This document shows positions 44,925-53,725 of a DNA stretch of 64,000 bases, piece by piece. The notes under the pieces were generated by a model. The model was not told the DNA's origin. It ran no database searches and worked only from the letters and a program-made list of their open reading frames with translations. Each line of letters begins with the position of its first letter. The first letter of the stretch is position 1. The stretch covers positions 1 through 64,000 of the forward strand of contig JAFZOL010000076.1 in NCBI GenBank assembly GCA_017550625.1. Reading direction: 5' to 3'. The translations under genes and the position numbers were made by a program. This DNA is from Clostridia bacterium. GTDB taxonomy: Bacteria > Bacillota > Clostridia > Oscillospirales > Acutalibacteraceae.

Positions 44925-46513
44925 GTTTTTCATATCCCACGGCGAACACGGACGCCCTGACGGACGTCTCGTTCGCCCTCGATGAAGGGAGCCTAAATCT
45001 GCTCGTCGGCGCCACGGGCTCCGGCAAATCGACGCTGTTGCGCCTTCTGAAACCCGAACTCGCGCCTTACGGCAAGCGTCGGGGCGAGATCAATTACGCG
45101 GGGCTTTCGGACCCGCCCGCGCCCGGAGAGATCGGCTTCGTGGGGCAGGACCCGAACACCGGCATCGTGACCGATAGGGTCTACGCGGAGCTCGCGTTCG
45201 CCCCGGAGCTCATGGGGCTCAGCAAAAACGAAGTGCGTCTGCGCGTCGGCGAGACCGCGAGCTATTTCGGGCTCGGGGATCTGTTCGAACGCGACACCGA
45301 GTCGCTCTCCGGCGGTGAAAAGCAGCTTCTGACCCTCGCCGCCGCTGCCGCCGCGGACCCGAAGTTCATGCTCCTCGACGAGCCCACCGCCATGCTCGAC
45401 CCCATCGCCGCCGACCGCTTTTTCGAGACGCTCGAGCGCATCCGCCGCGATTTCGGCGTGACCGTGCTGCTGGCGGAGCACCGCTTCGCCCCCGTTTATG
45501 CCCGCGCCGACCGCGTGCTCGCCCTCGACGGCGGGCGCCTCATCGCAACCGCCGACCCGATCGCGGCGGCGAAAACGCTTAAAGGTACCGTGCTCGCGGG
45601 CGCGTTGCCCGTGGAAGCGCGCCTCTGGAAGGGCTTCGGCTGCCCGGGCGACTGCCCCAAAGACCTCGCCGCCGGGAAGAAACTCTTCGACGAACGCCGC
45701 GTCCGAGATCTGCCGGAAGAAAGCCCCGAAACCGAAGAAAAAGAGACCGTGCTGTCCGCGAAGGACCTCACGTTCTGTTATCAGAAAAACGCGCCCCCCG
45801 CGATCGACGACCTCACGCTCGACGTGAAGGCGGGCGAGCACCTGTGCGTGCTCGGCGAGAACGGGGCGGGCAAAACCACGCTCCTGTTACTGCTCGCGGG
45901 CCTGAGGCCTCCCCTGTCGGGCAAGGTGCGCTTTCGCGGCCGCGCGCTCAAAGACTACCGCCGCGGCAGCCTCTACGTAAACGGCGTCGCCCTGCTGCCG
46001 CAGGACCCCGGCGCGCTGTTTCTGAAGTCCACGGTGCTTGAGGACCTCGTCGACGCCGCGCCCGGCAAGCGCGACGAAGCGGAAAAAGCGGCGAGAGAGC
46101 TTGCCGAAGAATACGGGATCGCGAAGCTCCTCGGGGCAAATCCCCTCGACCTCTCCGGCGGCGAAAAGCAGCTCTGCGGGCTCGTGAAACTCCTGCTGCG
46201 CGCCCCCGAAGTGCTGCTGCTCGACGAACCGACGAAGGGCCTCGACCCCGCGGGCAAACGGCTTTTGCGTGAAACGGTCGCCCGCCTGACGGCCGAAGGC
46301 AAGGCCGTGGTGACCGTGACGCACGACGTGGAGTTCGCGGCCGGGGCGGCTCAGCGCTGCGCGTTTTTGTTCCGCGGGCAGCTTTTGGCGCTGGACGCGC
46401 CGCGCGCCTTTTTCGCCAAAAACCGGTTCTATACCCCTGCCGCGTCGCGCTTGCTGCCGGGCGCTCTGACCGTCGGGGACCTGCTCGCCGTGTGCGGGGA
46501 GGCGGACGTATGA
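44897..46513 (+). CDS. ecfA: Fused ECF transporter ATPase (two ABC domains)
   Basis: A 538-residue protein with two ABC domains in one chain. Domain 1: Walker A VGATGSGKSTLLR, signature LSGGEKQLL, Walker B FMLLDEPTAMLDP. Domain 2: GENGAGKTTLLLLL, LSGGEKQLCGL, VLLLDEPTKGLDP. Fused EcfA1-A2 like YkoD/CbiO2-type. Operon T-A-S with overlaps at both ends, a dedicated (group I-like) ECF system. Confidence 0.93.
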   Translation: MAIVTVKALSFSYPTANTDALTDVSFALDEGSLNLLVGATGSGKSTLLRLLKPELAPYGKRRGEINYAGLSDPPAPGEIGFVGQDPNTGIVTDRVYAELAFAPELMGLSKNEVRLRVGETASYFGLGDLFERDTESLSGGEKQLLTLAAAAAADPKFMLLDEPTAMLDPIAADRFFETLERIRRDFGVTVLLAEHRFAPVYARADRVLALDGGRLIATADPIAAAKTLKGTVLAGALPVEARLWKGFGCPGDCPKDLAAGKKLFDERRVRDLPEESPETEEKETVLSAKDLTFCYQKNAPPAIDDLTLDVKAGEHLCVLGENGAGKTTLLLLLAGLRPPLSGKVRFRGRALKDYRRGSLYVNGVALLPQDPGALFLKSTVLEDLVDAAPGKRDEAEKAARELAEEYGIAKLLGANPLDLSGGEKQLCGLVKLLLRAPEVLLLDEPTKGLDPAGKRLLRETVARLTAEGKAVVTVTHDVEFAAGAAQRCAFLFRGQLLALDAPRAFFAKNRFYTPAASRLLPGALTVGDLLAVCGEADV

Positions 46514-47211
46514 AGCCGGGAACCGCCCTAAAGTGGCTCATCTTTCTGCTGGCGATCCCCGCCGCCGCGGTGCTGGGGCTGACGGTGCTGAGAGACGTGA
46601 AATGGGTCGTCTGGACCGTCGCCGCGGCCGTGCTGTCGGCGGTCCCCTTCGTGCTCACGCTCGAAAAGCGCCGCCACCCGCTCACAAAGCTGATCCTCAT
46701 CGCCGCGATGATCGCGCTGGCGGTGGGCGGGCGCGTGCTGTTTTACGCCCTGCCGGGCTTCAAGCCCGTGACCGCCATGGTGATCCTCGCCGCCCTGTAT
46801 TTCGGGCCCGAGGCGGGGTATTTGACCGGCAGCTTCGCCGCCCTTATCTCGAACTTCTATTTCGGGCAGGGCCCGTGGACGCCGTTCCAGATGGCGGCGT
46901 GGGGGCTCATCGGCTTCGCCGCGGGGCTATTGGCAAAATATCTCAAAAAGAATCTCGTCCTGCTCGCGCTGTACGGCGCCGTTGTGGGCGTGCTCTATTC
47001 GCTTGTGCTCAATTTCGAGCACACCGTGGCCACGATCGGCACGTTCAGCCGGGACGAATACGTCGCCGTGACCGTCGCCTCGCTCGGCTTCACCGCCGTT
47101 TACGCCGTGTCGAACGTGATCTTTCTGCTCGTCCTCTGTAAGCCGGTCGGAAAGATCCTGGAGCGCGTGACGGTGAAATACGGACTGAACGAGCCGCCTG
47201 AGGCGGGATAA
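46510..47211 (+). CDS. ECF transporter substrate-binding S component
   Basis: A 233-residue membrane protein with about six or seven helices. AALYFGPEAGYLTGSFAALISNFYFGQGPWTPFQMAAWGLIGFAAG (split, about residues 95-140) is typical of ECF S components near the substrate pocket. Begins at ATGA overlapping the ATPase stop. Substrate is not evident; cobalamin or another B vitamin is possible, and no riboswitch was recognised upstream. Confidence 0.85.
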   Translation: MKPGTALKWLIFLLAIPAAAVLGLTVLRDVKWVVWTVAAAVLSAVPFVLTLEKRRHPLTKLILIAAMIALAVGGRVLFYALPGFKPVTAMVILAALYFGPEAGYLTGSFAALISNFYFGQGPWTPFQMAAWGLIGFAAGLLAKYLKKNLVLLALYGAVVGVLYSLVLNFEHTVATIGTFSRDEYVAVTVASLGFTAVYAVSNVIFLLVLCKPVGKILERVTVKYGLNEPPEAG

Positions 47212-47214
47212 AGG

Positions 47215-47456
47215 GGCCGGAGGCCGGGGGCGCGGCGGAGCCGCGCGGGTGCACAGTCCACGGGTGCACGGGTGCACGGGAGTATTAATGATTACGCGGC
47301 ATACACCTTCACCCCATATCCCCACATCTCAAACAATTTTGTATTTTGTATTTTGCATTCTGCGTTCTTCCCCCGGCCCCTCAATTCAGCATTTCCCTGT
47401 GTGCCCTGTGCGCCCCTCAATTTTGTATTTTGTATTTTGCATTTTGTATTCCCTTT
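47215..47456. repeat. Intergenic repeat mosaic 7
   Basis: Hairpin GCGCGGC-GGA-GCCGCGC (47230-47246), GTGCACGGG units with an inserted AGTCC (47247-47281), TTTTGTA/TTTTGCA heptamers twice (47334-47370 and 47416-47451), CCCCTGTGTGCCCTGTGCGCC. No gene seen. Confidence 0.8.
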
Positions 47457-47473
47457 AAAAAAGGAGCTTCTTT

Positions 47474-48106
47474 ATGACTGCCGAATCCTTCTCCCTCATC
47501 GAAACCTACATGCGCTCGTGCATGGACGCGGCGGCGCACGACGTGCTGCACGTCTACCGGGTGCTTCAGAACGCGCGCGCGATCGCCGAAGGCGAAGAAA
47601 ACGTCGACCTTGACGTCCTCGAGGCGGCGGCGCTGCTGCACGACGTCGGGCGGCCTGCCCAGCTCAAAGACCCCGCCGTGGACCACGCCGAGGTCGGCGC
47701 CGACATGGCGTTCGACTTTCTGACCGGACACGGCTTTTCTGAAGATTTCGCGGCCAAGGTGCGGCACTGCGTCTATACGCACCGCTTCCGCAAGTCCCGC
47801 CCGCCGGAGACGATCGAGGCAAAAATATTGTTCGACGCGGACAAGCTCGACGCGACCGGCGCGATCGGCCTTGCCCGCACCCTCGTGTATAACGGGCAGG
47901 TGGACCGCCCGCTCTACGCGTCCGACGGACACGGCAAACCGAAACTCGACGAAAACGAAGAGTCGCCGTCGTTTTTCCGCGAATACCATTTCAAGCTCAA
48001 GCACCTCTACGACCGGTTCTACACGAAAACCGGCGCCGCCCTTGCCGCCGGCCGCCGCAAGGCGGCGGAAGACTTCATCGCCGCGTTAGAGGAAGAGATC
48101 GGATAA
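47474..48106 (+). CDS. HD-domain phosphohydrolase
   Basis: A 210-residue HD-superfamily protein: His in HDVLHVYRVLQNA, the HD pair LLHDVGRP (about 57-59) and a later Asp in LFDADKLDATGAIGLARTL. Members hydrolyse phosphate esters of nucleotides; the DKLDATGAIG block is typical of the YedJ/uncharacterised HD hydrolases. AAAGGAGC lies 7 nt before the ATG. Exact substrate unknown. Confidence 0.85.
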   Translation: MTAESFSLIETYMRSCMDAAAHDVLHVYRVLQNARAIAEGEENVDLDVLEAAALLHDVGRPAQLKDPAVDHAEVGADMAFDFLTGHGFSEDFAAKVRHCVYTHRFRKSRPPETIEAKILFDADKLDATGAIGLARTLVYNGQVDRPLYASDGHGKPKLDENEESPSFFREYHFKLKHLYDRFYTKTGAALAAGRRKAAEDFIAALEEEIG

Positions 48107-48107
48107 A

Positions 48108-48505
48108 AAAAGGGCCGGAGGCCGGGGGCGCGGCTGCGCCGCGCGGGTGCACGGTCCACGGGTGCACGGGTGCACGGGAGCGCGCAAGGCGCGCAGTGAA
48201 GTGTCGCTTCGCGACGTGATGCTTGCTTCGCAAATGATGCGCCGCTGCGCGGCATGATGTGTTTCGCTTGCGCGTTCCGTTCGGAGCCTGCGGCTCGCAT
48301 TTATATAATAGGTAAGGGCGGAGCCCTTCCGAAATTTTGTATTTTGTATTTTGCATTTTGCATTTTTCCCTGTGTGCCATCTCCCAGTCGAAAACATAGT
48401 CGCCTGCCTTCGCTTGGAGCGCTCGGCACGCTCCTTGTTTTCTTCAGACTGCGGGTCGCCTTCATCCGCCACAGGCGGCGGCGAATCCTCGTCCCCTGTG
48501 CGCCC
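48108..48505. repeat. Intergenic repeat mosaic 8 (long copy B)
   Basis: Fills the 438-bp gap. Hairpin GCGCGGC-TGC-GCCGCGC, GTGCACGGG units (48145-48178), mini-hairpin chain, module TATATAATAGGTAAGG, TTTTGTA/TTTTGCA heptamers (48333-48366). 48145-48366 is an inverted near-copy of 43708-43930. The last ~140 bp (48370-48510) contains CGCTTGGAGCG-type palindromes, GCCACAGGCGGCGGCG and CCCCTGTGCGCCC. Confidence 0.85.
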
Positions 48506-48513
48506 TTAGCCTA

Positions 48514-48540
48514 TGAAAAAAACCGCTCTTCCGAGCGGTT
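48514..48540 (-). terminator. Terminator of the NRPS-like operon
   Basis: AACCGCTC-TTCC-GAGCGGTT hairpin followed by T-run on the minus strand, 4 bp after the ligase stop. Confidence 0.85.
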
Positions 48541-48544
48541 ATTT

Positions 48545-50161
48545 TCATCTCTTATTCCGTATAATTTTCAGCGTCGTGGTCTTGGGGAACTCGGTGTCGC
48601 GGGTCTTCACGATCTGCACGCGCTTGAATTCGGCGAGTGAGGCGTTCACGCGGTCCACTTCGCTCTGCAGGGTCTCTTTCGCGTCGGGGAACTTATCGGT
48701 GTCGAGCCAGAACTCGCCGACGATGCGCCCGTTCTCTTCATAGACCAGCACTTCTTTCACGCTTTCGATCATCGAAAGCTCCGATTCGATCTCCTCGGGC
48801 GACACGTTTTTGCCGTTCGAGAGGATGATGAGGTTCTTCTTTCTGCCCATAAAGAACAAAAAGCCGTCCTCGTCGAAATAGCCGTAGTCGCCGGTCATGA
48901 ACCAGTCGCCGCTGAACACGGCGGCGGTGGCCTCGGGGTCGTTATAATACCCCATCATCACGTTGTCGCCGCGCACCCAGATCTCGCCCACGCCGTTTTC
49001 GTCGGGGTCGTGGATGATCACCTCGTTGCAGTCGAGCGGCAGGCCCATGCTGCCGATCTTGAAGGCGTCCCTGCGCGAGCAGGTCACGCACGGCGAGCAC
49101 TCGGTAAGGCCGTAGCCCGTGATGATCGGAATGCCGATGTCGTTCATGAATTCCTCGATCTTCGGGTTGAGATACGCGCCGCCGCAGAGGATGTATTCGA
49201 GCTCGCCGCCGAGGTTGTCGTGGATCTCGCTGAAGAACTCTTTGCGCGAATCGAAGCCGCACAGCAAAAAGTTGCGGCTCACTTCGATGCCGCTCATCAG
49301 CGACTCGTAATTGCCCTTGCGCTTGGCGGACGAGATGATGCGCGAATAGATGAGCTCCACCACCAGCGGCACGGCGGCGAACTGGTGCGGATGGTAGTTC
49401 TGGATATCCTTGTAGATGTGCCTCAGGTTCGTGCAGATGAAGCCCCACTCGGTGCGCTCGAGGCCCGCGAACAGGCCCGTGACCCACGAATAGGTGTGGT
49501 TGAGCGGCAGGAACGCGATCGCGTGGCCGCCCGTCAGCACGCGCATCGAGGCGTTCATGTCGGTCAAAATGTTCTTGTTCGAGAGCATCACGCCCTTGGT
49601 CTTGCCCGTGGTGCCGGAGGTATACACGATCGTGAAGAGATCCTCGGGCTTCACCTCGGGGCTCAGGAACGCTTCTTCGTTCTTCGCGCGAAGGCCCTCG
49701 CCCTCGGCGAGCATGGCGTCGATGTCGGCGATCGCGTAGAACCGCTTCACCGTGCAGCCGGGGGACGCTTTCACGGCATTCGCCTTTTCTTCGTTCTGCG
49801 CCGAATAGAACAGCACGTCGCATTCGCAGTTTTCGAGCTGCCCCACGACCTCGGGCGCCTCAAGGCGCACGTCCATCGGCACGACCACGAAGCCGCCGGC
49901 CGCGATCGTGTAGAAAATGACGTTCCACATATACGAGTTTTCGCTCAGGATCGCGATCTTGAGCGGCGGGCGCAGCCCCTGCTCGTAAAGATAAGCCCCG
50001 AGGCGCATCTCGTCCTCGTGGGTATCGAAAAACGAGCGCTCCTGCAGTTCCCCGTTTTCGTCCTCAAACAGGAATTCCCGCTTGTCGCCGCCGCGCTTGG
50101 CGCCGTCGAGCACCATCTCTTTGACCGTGCCGTAGATCGGGAAATCGTTGTAAAAAGCCAT
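48545..50161 (-). CDS. AMP-dependent acyl/aminoacyl ligase 2
   Basis: A 538-residue ANL enzyme, FadD-like. Motifs VYTSGTTGKTKGVMLS, ITGYGLTECSPCV, MTGDYGYFDEDGF, MGRKKNLIILSNGKNVSPEEIE and a C-terminal Lys in TTTLKIIRNK. Activates a carboxylic acid as adenylate for transfer to a thiol, here probably the neighbouring carrier protein. The ATG at 50161 follows GGGAGGAC by 6 nt. Last gene of ligase1-condensation-carrier-ligase2. Confidence 0.88.
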   Translation of the reverse strand: MAFYNDFPIYGTVKEMVLDGAKRGGDKREFLFEDENGELQERSFFDTHEDEMRLGAYLYEQGLRPPLKIAILSENSYMWNVIFYTIAAGGFVVVPMDVRLEAPEVVGQLENCECDVLFYSAQNEEKANAVKASPGCTVKRFYAIADIDAMLAEGEGLRAKNEEAFLSPEVKPEDLFTIVYTSGTTGKTKGVMLSNKNILTDMNASMRVLTGGHAIAFLPLNHTYSWVTGLFAGLERTEWGFICTNLRHIYKDIQNYHPHQFAAVPLVVELIYSRIISSAKRKGNYESLMSGIEVSRNFLLCGFDSRKEFFSEIHDNLGGELEYILCGGAYLNPKIEEFMNDIGIPIITGYGLTECSPCVTCSRRDAFKIGSMGLPLDCNEVIIHDPDENGVGEIWVRGDNVMMGYYNDPEATAAVFSGDWFMTGDYGYFDEDGFLFFMGRKKNLIILSNGKNVSPEEIESELSMIESVKEVLVYEENGRIVGEFWLDTDKFPDAKETLQSEVDRVNASLAEFKRVQIVKTRDTEFPKTTTLKIIRNKR

Positions 50162-50182
50162 AAAGTCCTCCCTACCCCGCAA

Positions 50183-50213
50183 ATGCGGAAAAACGAAGCT
50201 CGTTTTTCCGCAT
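50183..50213 (-). other. Perfect 14-bp hairpin between carrier and ligase 2 genes
   Basis: ATGCGGAAAAACGA pairs perfectly with TCGTTTTTCCGCAT around a 3-nt loop. It lies 21 bp before the ligase ATG. Not a terminator (no following T-run in context); it could be an RNA processing or stability element. Confidence 0.7.
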
Positions 50214-50238
50214 CCGGGACTTTGAGATATTTCGTTGA

Positions 50239-50451
50239 TCAGTCAAGGAACAGGTCCGCGAGGTCCTGCACGGTGTGGCAGGTGCGCACGTTGATCTCAT
50301 CCACGTTTTTGCCGTATTCCTTGCACAGCGCCTCGGCGAGGCACACGGTGTCGAACGAGGTCAGGCCGCAGTCGCCCTTCAGGGTGGACTTGGGGGTGAT
50401 CTCCTCTTCGGGTTCCACGAATTCAAGGATCTTGTTGATGATGGTTTCCAT
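50239..50451 (-). CDS. Carrier protein (ACP/PCP-like)
   Basis: A 70-residue carrier protein. The predicted phosphopantetheine Ser lies in DCGLTSFDTVCLAEAL, where T-S-F replaces the usual D-S-L. AAGGAGGCATAACC precedes the ATG. Located between the condensation protein and ligase 2, so it is the likely thioester scaffold of this small pathway. Confidence 0.85.
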   Translation of the reverse strand: METIINKILEFVEPEEEITPKSTLKGDCGLTSFDTVCLAEALCKEYGKNVDEINVRTCHTVQDLADLFLD

Positions 50452-50463
50452 GGTTATGCCTCC

Positions 50464-51906
50464 TTACAGCTTGATCTTTTCAAGGATCTCGCCCATCGTG
50501 ATCTCGGGGTTCCTGACGCCCGTCATGATGGCTTCGATCATCTTGGGATAGAGGACCTTGAGATCCTCGAGCGAATTTTCACAGGTTCTGTAGTCGAAGA
50601 TGAACTCGAGCCCGTTGTCGCCGGCGCGGTGCTTGATGGTGAGATACAGGTTCTGCGCCGAGAAATCGGTGGGGTACCACACGCCGATCGCCGTGGCTTT
50701 GATCTCGTCGTTCTCCATCGGCACGTCCTGCGGGGCGTGATACGAGAAGGTCATGGTGTCGTAGGTCATCGTGCCGGTGTTGCTGATCGCGCCGGATTTC
50801 GTGGCCATGTGCTTGACCTGATACATCTCGAGCGTGTCGAAGTTGCAGTGCTTGAACACCTCGCTCTGCGCGTCCTCCACCGCTGCCACGGCCTGTTCGA
50901 AGGTGAGGTTCGCCGGGATGATCGTGCGCAGCGAATAGAAGTGCCAGCGGTTGCCGTAGGCCTTTTTGCTGAGCAGACTGCCGCGGCGATTGATCATGAA
51001 CTTGAACGAAACGTCCTCCTGGTTGTCGTTGAACGCCGAAAGCACGGTGCGAAGGCCCAGCATCAGCACGCAGGGAACCGAGAGGTCCTTCTCTTTGCAC
51101 ATGTCCATGATGAGGTCGCTGTCTTCTTTCGAGAGCTCGAAGGTCAGGGTTTCGGTCTCGGGGTGGTCGCCCTCATACAGCGCCACGCACCGCTGGCCGG
51201 GATGCTCCTTCTGCGTCTTCTTGAGGCGGTTGTTCTCGATCAGGTAGTCGTTGAAGATCGGCTCGCTCATCGTGGAGAACTTCTGCATCCAGAACGCGCG
51301 GTCGGCCTTGCGCTGGTCCGAATCGAGATAGGCAAACTCGTCCATCATCGCGTCGTAGTAAGAACGCATGGGCTTCGGGTAGGGCGTGCCGCACTTCTTG
51401 TGGAGATAAATGGACATCGTGTCCACGATGAAGGCTTTGGAGGCGTAGCCGTCGAACGAGAGGTGGTTGAGCTTCATGAAAAAGCCGTTGAGCCCGTCGG
51501 CGAGGCGCACCATGCGGATGATGTTCACCGGGCAGTCGAACAGGGGCATCAGCTCCTTGGCCCAGCCCTTCATGATCTGGTAGCTCTCTTCATAGGGCAT
51601 GTTTGAGAGGTCGACCTCTTCGACCGCGGGCGAGGCGTCTTCGTCGACGTACTGCATCACCTGCATGTTGCCGTTCACGTTTTCGAGCGTATAGCGGATG
51701 CGCAGCGAGTCGCAGCGGGCGATGGCTTCCTCCAGCGCCTCCTTGAGCAGGTCGGGGCGGAAGTCGTCCTTCCAGTAATAGCCGGAGCTGATGAACAGGA
51801 AGGGCGTGTTGTCGCTGAACTGCTTGTAAGCGAAGAACATGAAGCGCTGCGCCTGGGTCAGCGGGTAGGTTTCATAGGTTTTGCCGTTGGGTAGGGTTTT
51901 GCTCAT
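50464..51906 (-). CDS. Standalone condensation-domain-like acyltransferase
   Basis: A 480-residue protein of the NRPS condensation/CoA-dependent acyltransferase fold. The active-site motif is LNHLSFDGYA (N147-H148-x3-D152-G153): the catalytic second His and Asp are kept while the first His of HHxxxDG is Asn. YPLTQAQRFMFF at the N terminus matches the C1 motif. It probably joins an acyl or aminoacyl group on the carrier to an amine, alcohol or thiol. Overlaps ligase 1 by 4 nt. Confidence 0.82.
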   Translation of the reverse strand: MSKTLPNGKTYETYPLTQAQRFMFFAYKQFSDNTPFLFISSGYYWKDDFRPDLLKEALEEAIARCDSLRIRYTLENVNGNMQVMQYVDEDASPAVEEVDLSNMPYEESYQIMKGWAKELMPLFDCPVNIIRMVRLADGLNGFFMKLNHLSFDGYASKAFIVDTMSIYLHKKCGTPYPKPMRSYYDAMMDEFAYLDSDQRKADRAFWMQKFSTMSEPIFNDYLIENNRLKKTQKEHPGQRCVALYEGDHPETETLTFELSKEDSDLIMDMCKEKDLSVPCVLMLGLRTVLSAFNDNQEDVSFKFMINRRGSLLSKKAYGNRWHFYSLRTIIPANLTFEQAVAAVEDAQSEVFKHCNFDTLEMYQVKHMATKSGAISNTGTMTYDTMTFSYHAPQDVPMENDEIKATAIGVWYPTDFSAQNLYLTIKHRAGDNGLEFIFDYRTCENSLEDLKVLYPKMIEAIMTGVRNPEITMGEILEKIKL

Positions 51907-53447
51907 GCGATTTTTACCTGCTTTCTTATGATCTTCCCCGATGCCGTTCGTTCAAAGGGGGTATTTCTGATAACGATCTTGCCGATCTCGCGCGTGGACT
52001 CGCTTTCGAGGTTCACGCGGTCCACGGCCTCTCTCACCGCGCCCTCCACGTCGGAGATGCCGGTGGTGGCGGCGTATTCGTGATCGGGATAGATCTCGGC
52101 GGCGATCAGGTCGCCCTCGCCGTAGACCACGATCTCTTTCACGATGCGCACGTCGGCGTATTTCTTTTCGATCTCTTCGGGCGACACGTTTTCGCCGTTC
52201 GAGAGGATGATGAGGTTCTTGATGCGCCCGCGGATGAACAGCTCGTTGTCGGCGGTGAGCTCGCCGATGTCGCCGGTTTTGAACCAGCCGTCTTCGGTGA
52301 ACACCGCTGCCGTCTCTTCGGGGTTCTTGTAATAGCCCGACATCAGCGACGGGCTCTTGACCTGGATCTCGCCGTTCTGTAATCTTATCTGGCAGATCGA
52401 GATGACCCGCCCGCCGGATTCGCACACCGTTTTGCCGTCCGGCACCGAGATGCGCGGGCCCGTTTCGGTCATGCCGTAGCCCTGACGGATCGTGATGCCC
52501 ATGGCGTCGAACCGGTGGGCAAGGCCGGGGCTGAGCATCGCGCCCGAGGCGATGATGTTGCGGATGCGCGTGCCGAACACCTGCTCGGCGGCCTGCCGGG
52601 GCGTGTATTCGGGGTGGCGGCGGTAGAGGATGTTCACCTTCTTCATGAGGCTCTCGATGATCATCGGCACGAGGCGCAGGACTGTGGGCTCAAACAGAAG
52701 AAGGTTGCGGTAGATGTTTTGAAGGTCCACGTTCAGGCAGATCGTGACGCCGTCCTTGACGTTCTTGAGGTAGTCGCACGAGAAGCAGAACACGTGGTGC
52801 ATCGGCAATACGTTCAGGGTCACGTGCTCGCCCTCGAAATCCATCTCTTCGAACCAGACGTTCGAGATGAGCGCCCGCGACGAGAGCATCACGCCCTTGA
52901 AGTTGCCGGTGGTGCCGGAGGTGTAGATGATGGCGGCAGTTGCGTCGGGATCGACGGGATCAATGAAAGGCGCCGCGTCGTCGAACGAGGCGAAGATCTC
53001 GTCGTAGGTCTCTTCGTCGTTCATGCCGACGAAGGCGTGGATTTCGGGCACGCGCTCGCGCAGGGTGAAGATCTTTTCTTCCTGTGTGCGGTCGTAGAAC
53101 ACCGTGTCCACGTCGGCGTTTTTGAGAAGCAGCTCGAGCTTTTCGGCGCCGTTGTCGGGCGACATGGGCACGAACACGCGCCCGCTCATAAGCACGGCGT
53201 TCATGGTCACGATGTAGCGGTAGTCGGTGCGCCCGATGAGCGCCACGTGCCCGCCCGCGGGCGACACGTTTTCGAGCCAGCTTGCCACGGCGCGGCTGTC
53301 ACGGAACAGGCGGCGGTAAGACACGTTCTCGATGCCCGTCTTGCCGACGTAGCGGATCGCGTCCTTGTCGGCGTAGCGGCCGGCGGCATAAGAAAGCAGA
53401 CCGCCCACGGTCAATACGTCGTTTTCCCACGGGATCAACTCTCGCAC
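51903..53447 (-). CDS. AMP-dependent acyl/aminoacyl ligase 1
   Basis: A 514-residue ANL enzyme. Motifs IYTSGTTGNFKGVMLS, IRQGYGMTETGPRIS, KTGDIGELTADNELF, RIKNLIILSNGENVSPEEIE and the C-terminal Lys in TASGKIIRK. The GTG at 53447 is chosen because GGGGAGG lies 9 nt upstream; an ATG 7 codons earlier would contain that site. First gene of the operon, behind a strong promoter. Substrate not evident; an acid different from ligase 2 is likely. Confidence 0.86.
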   Translation of the reverse strand: MRELIPWENDVLTVGGLLSYAAGRYADKDAIRYVGKTGIENVSYRRLFRDSRAVASWLENVSPAGGHVALIGRTDYRYIVTMNAVLMSGRVFVPMSPDNGAEKLELLLKNADVDTVFYDRTQEEKIFTLRERVPEIHAFVGMNDEETYDEIFASFDDAAPFIDPVDPDATAAIIYTSGTTGNFKGVMLSSRALISNVWFEEMDFEGEHVTLNVLPMHHVFCFSCDYLKNVKDGVTICLNVDLQNIYRNLLLFEPTVLRLVPMIIESLMKKVNILYRRHPEYTPRQAAEQVFGTRIRNIIASGAMLSPGLAHRFDAMGITIRQGYGMTETGPRISVPDGKTVCESGGRVISICQIRLQNGEIQVKSPSLMSGYYKNPEETAAVFTEDGWFKTGDIGELTADNELFIRGRIKNLIILSNGENVSPEEIEKKYADVRIVKEIVVYGEGDLIAAEIYPDHEYAATTGISDVEGAVREAVDRVNLESESTREIGKIVIRNTPFERTASGKIIRKQVKIA

Positions 53448-53523
53448 GCGCCGACACCTCCCCGACATTTTGATTTGAAACCGACAGATTTTCGATTTTT
53501 GTCGGTCTCTCTGACTTCGCCTT

Positions 53524-53552
53524 ATTTTAGCACGCGCGCGCGGTATTGTCAA
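53524..53552 (-). promoter_or_regulatory. Predicted strong promoter of NRPS-like operon
   Basis: Minus strand TTGACA (53547-53552), 17-bp spacer of alternating CG, TAAAAT (53524-53529). The leader also contains a repeated motif: CCGACA...TTTTCGA...TGTCGG around 53480-53510. Confidence 0.8.
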
Positions 53553-53652
53553 TGCGCACGTTTAAACTTGCACACAACAGACCTTTCTTGTCCAAAAATA
53601 TATAAATATTTTCTCTTTTTCCGCTTATTTCCGATGAATATGCAAAAAATGA

Positions 53653-53681
53653 TTGCATTTTGCCCGCGCAGGGTATATAAT
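53653..53681 (+). promoter_or_regulatory. Predicted promoter of yegP-like gene
   Basis: TTGCAT (53653-53658), 17-bp spacer, TATAAT (53676-53681), 45 bp before the ATG. Confidence 0.75.
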
Positions 53682-53725
53682 AATTTTGCAAAAACTGTCC
53701 GAAGGACGGAAAAGGAGAAGTGTTT

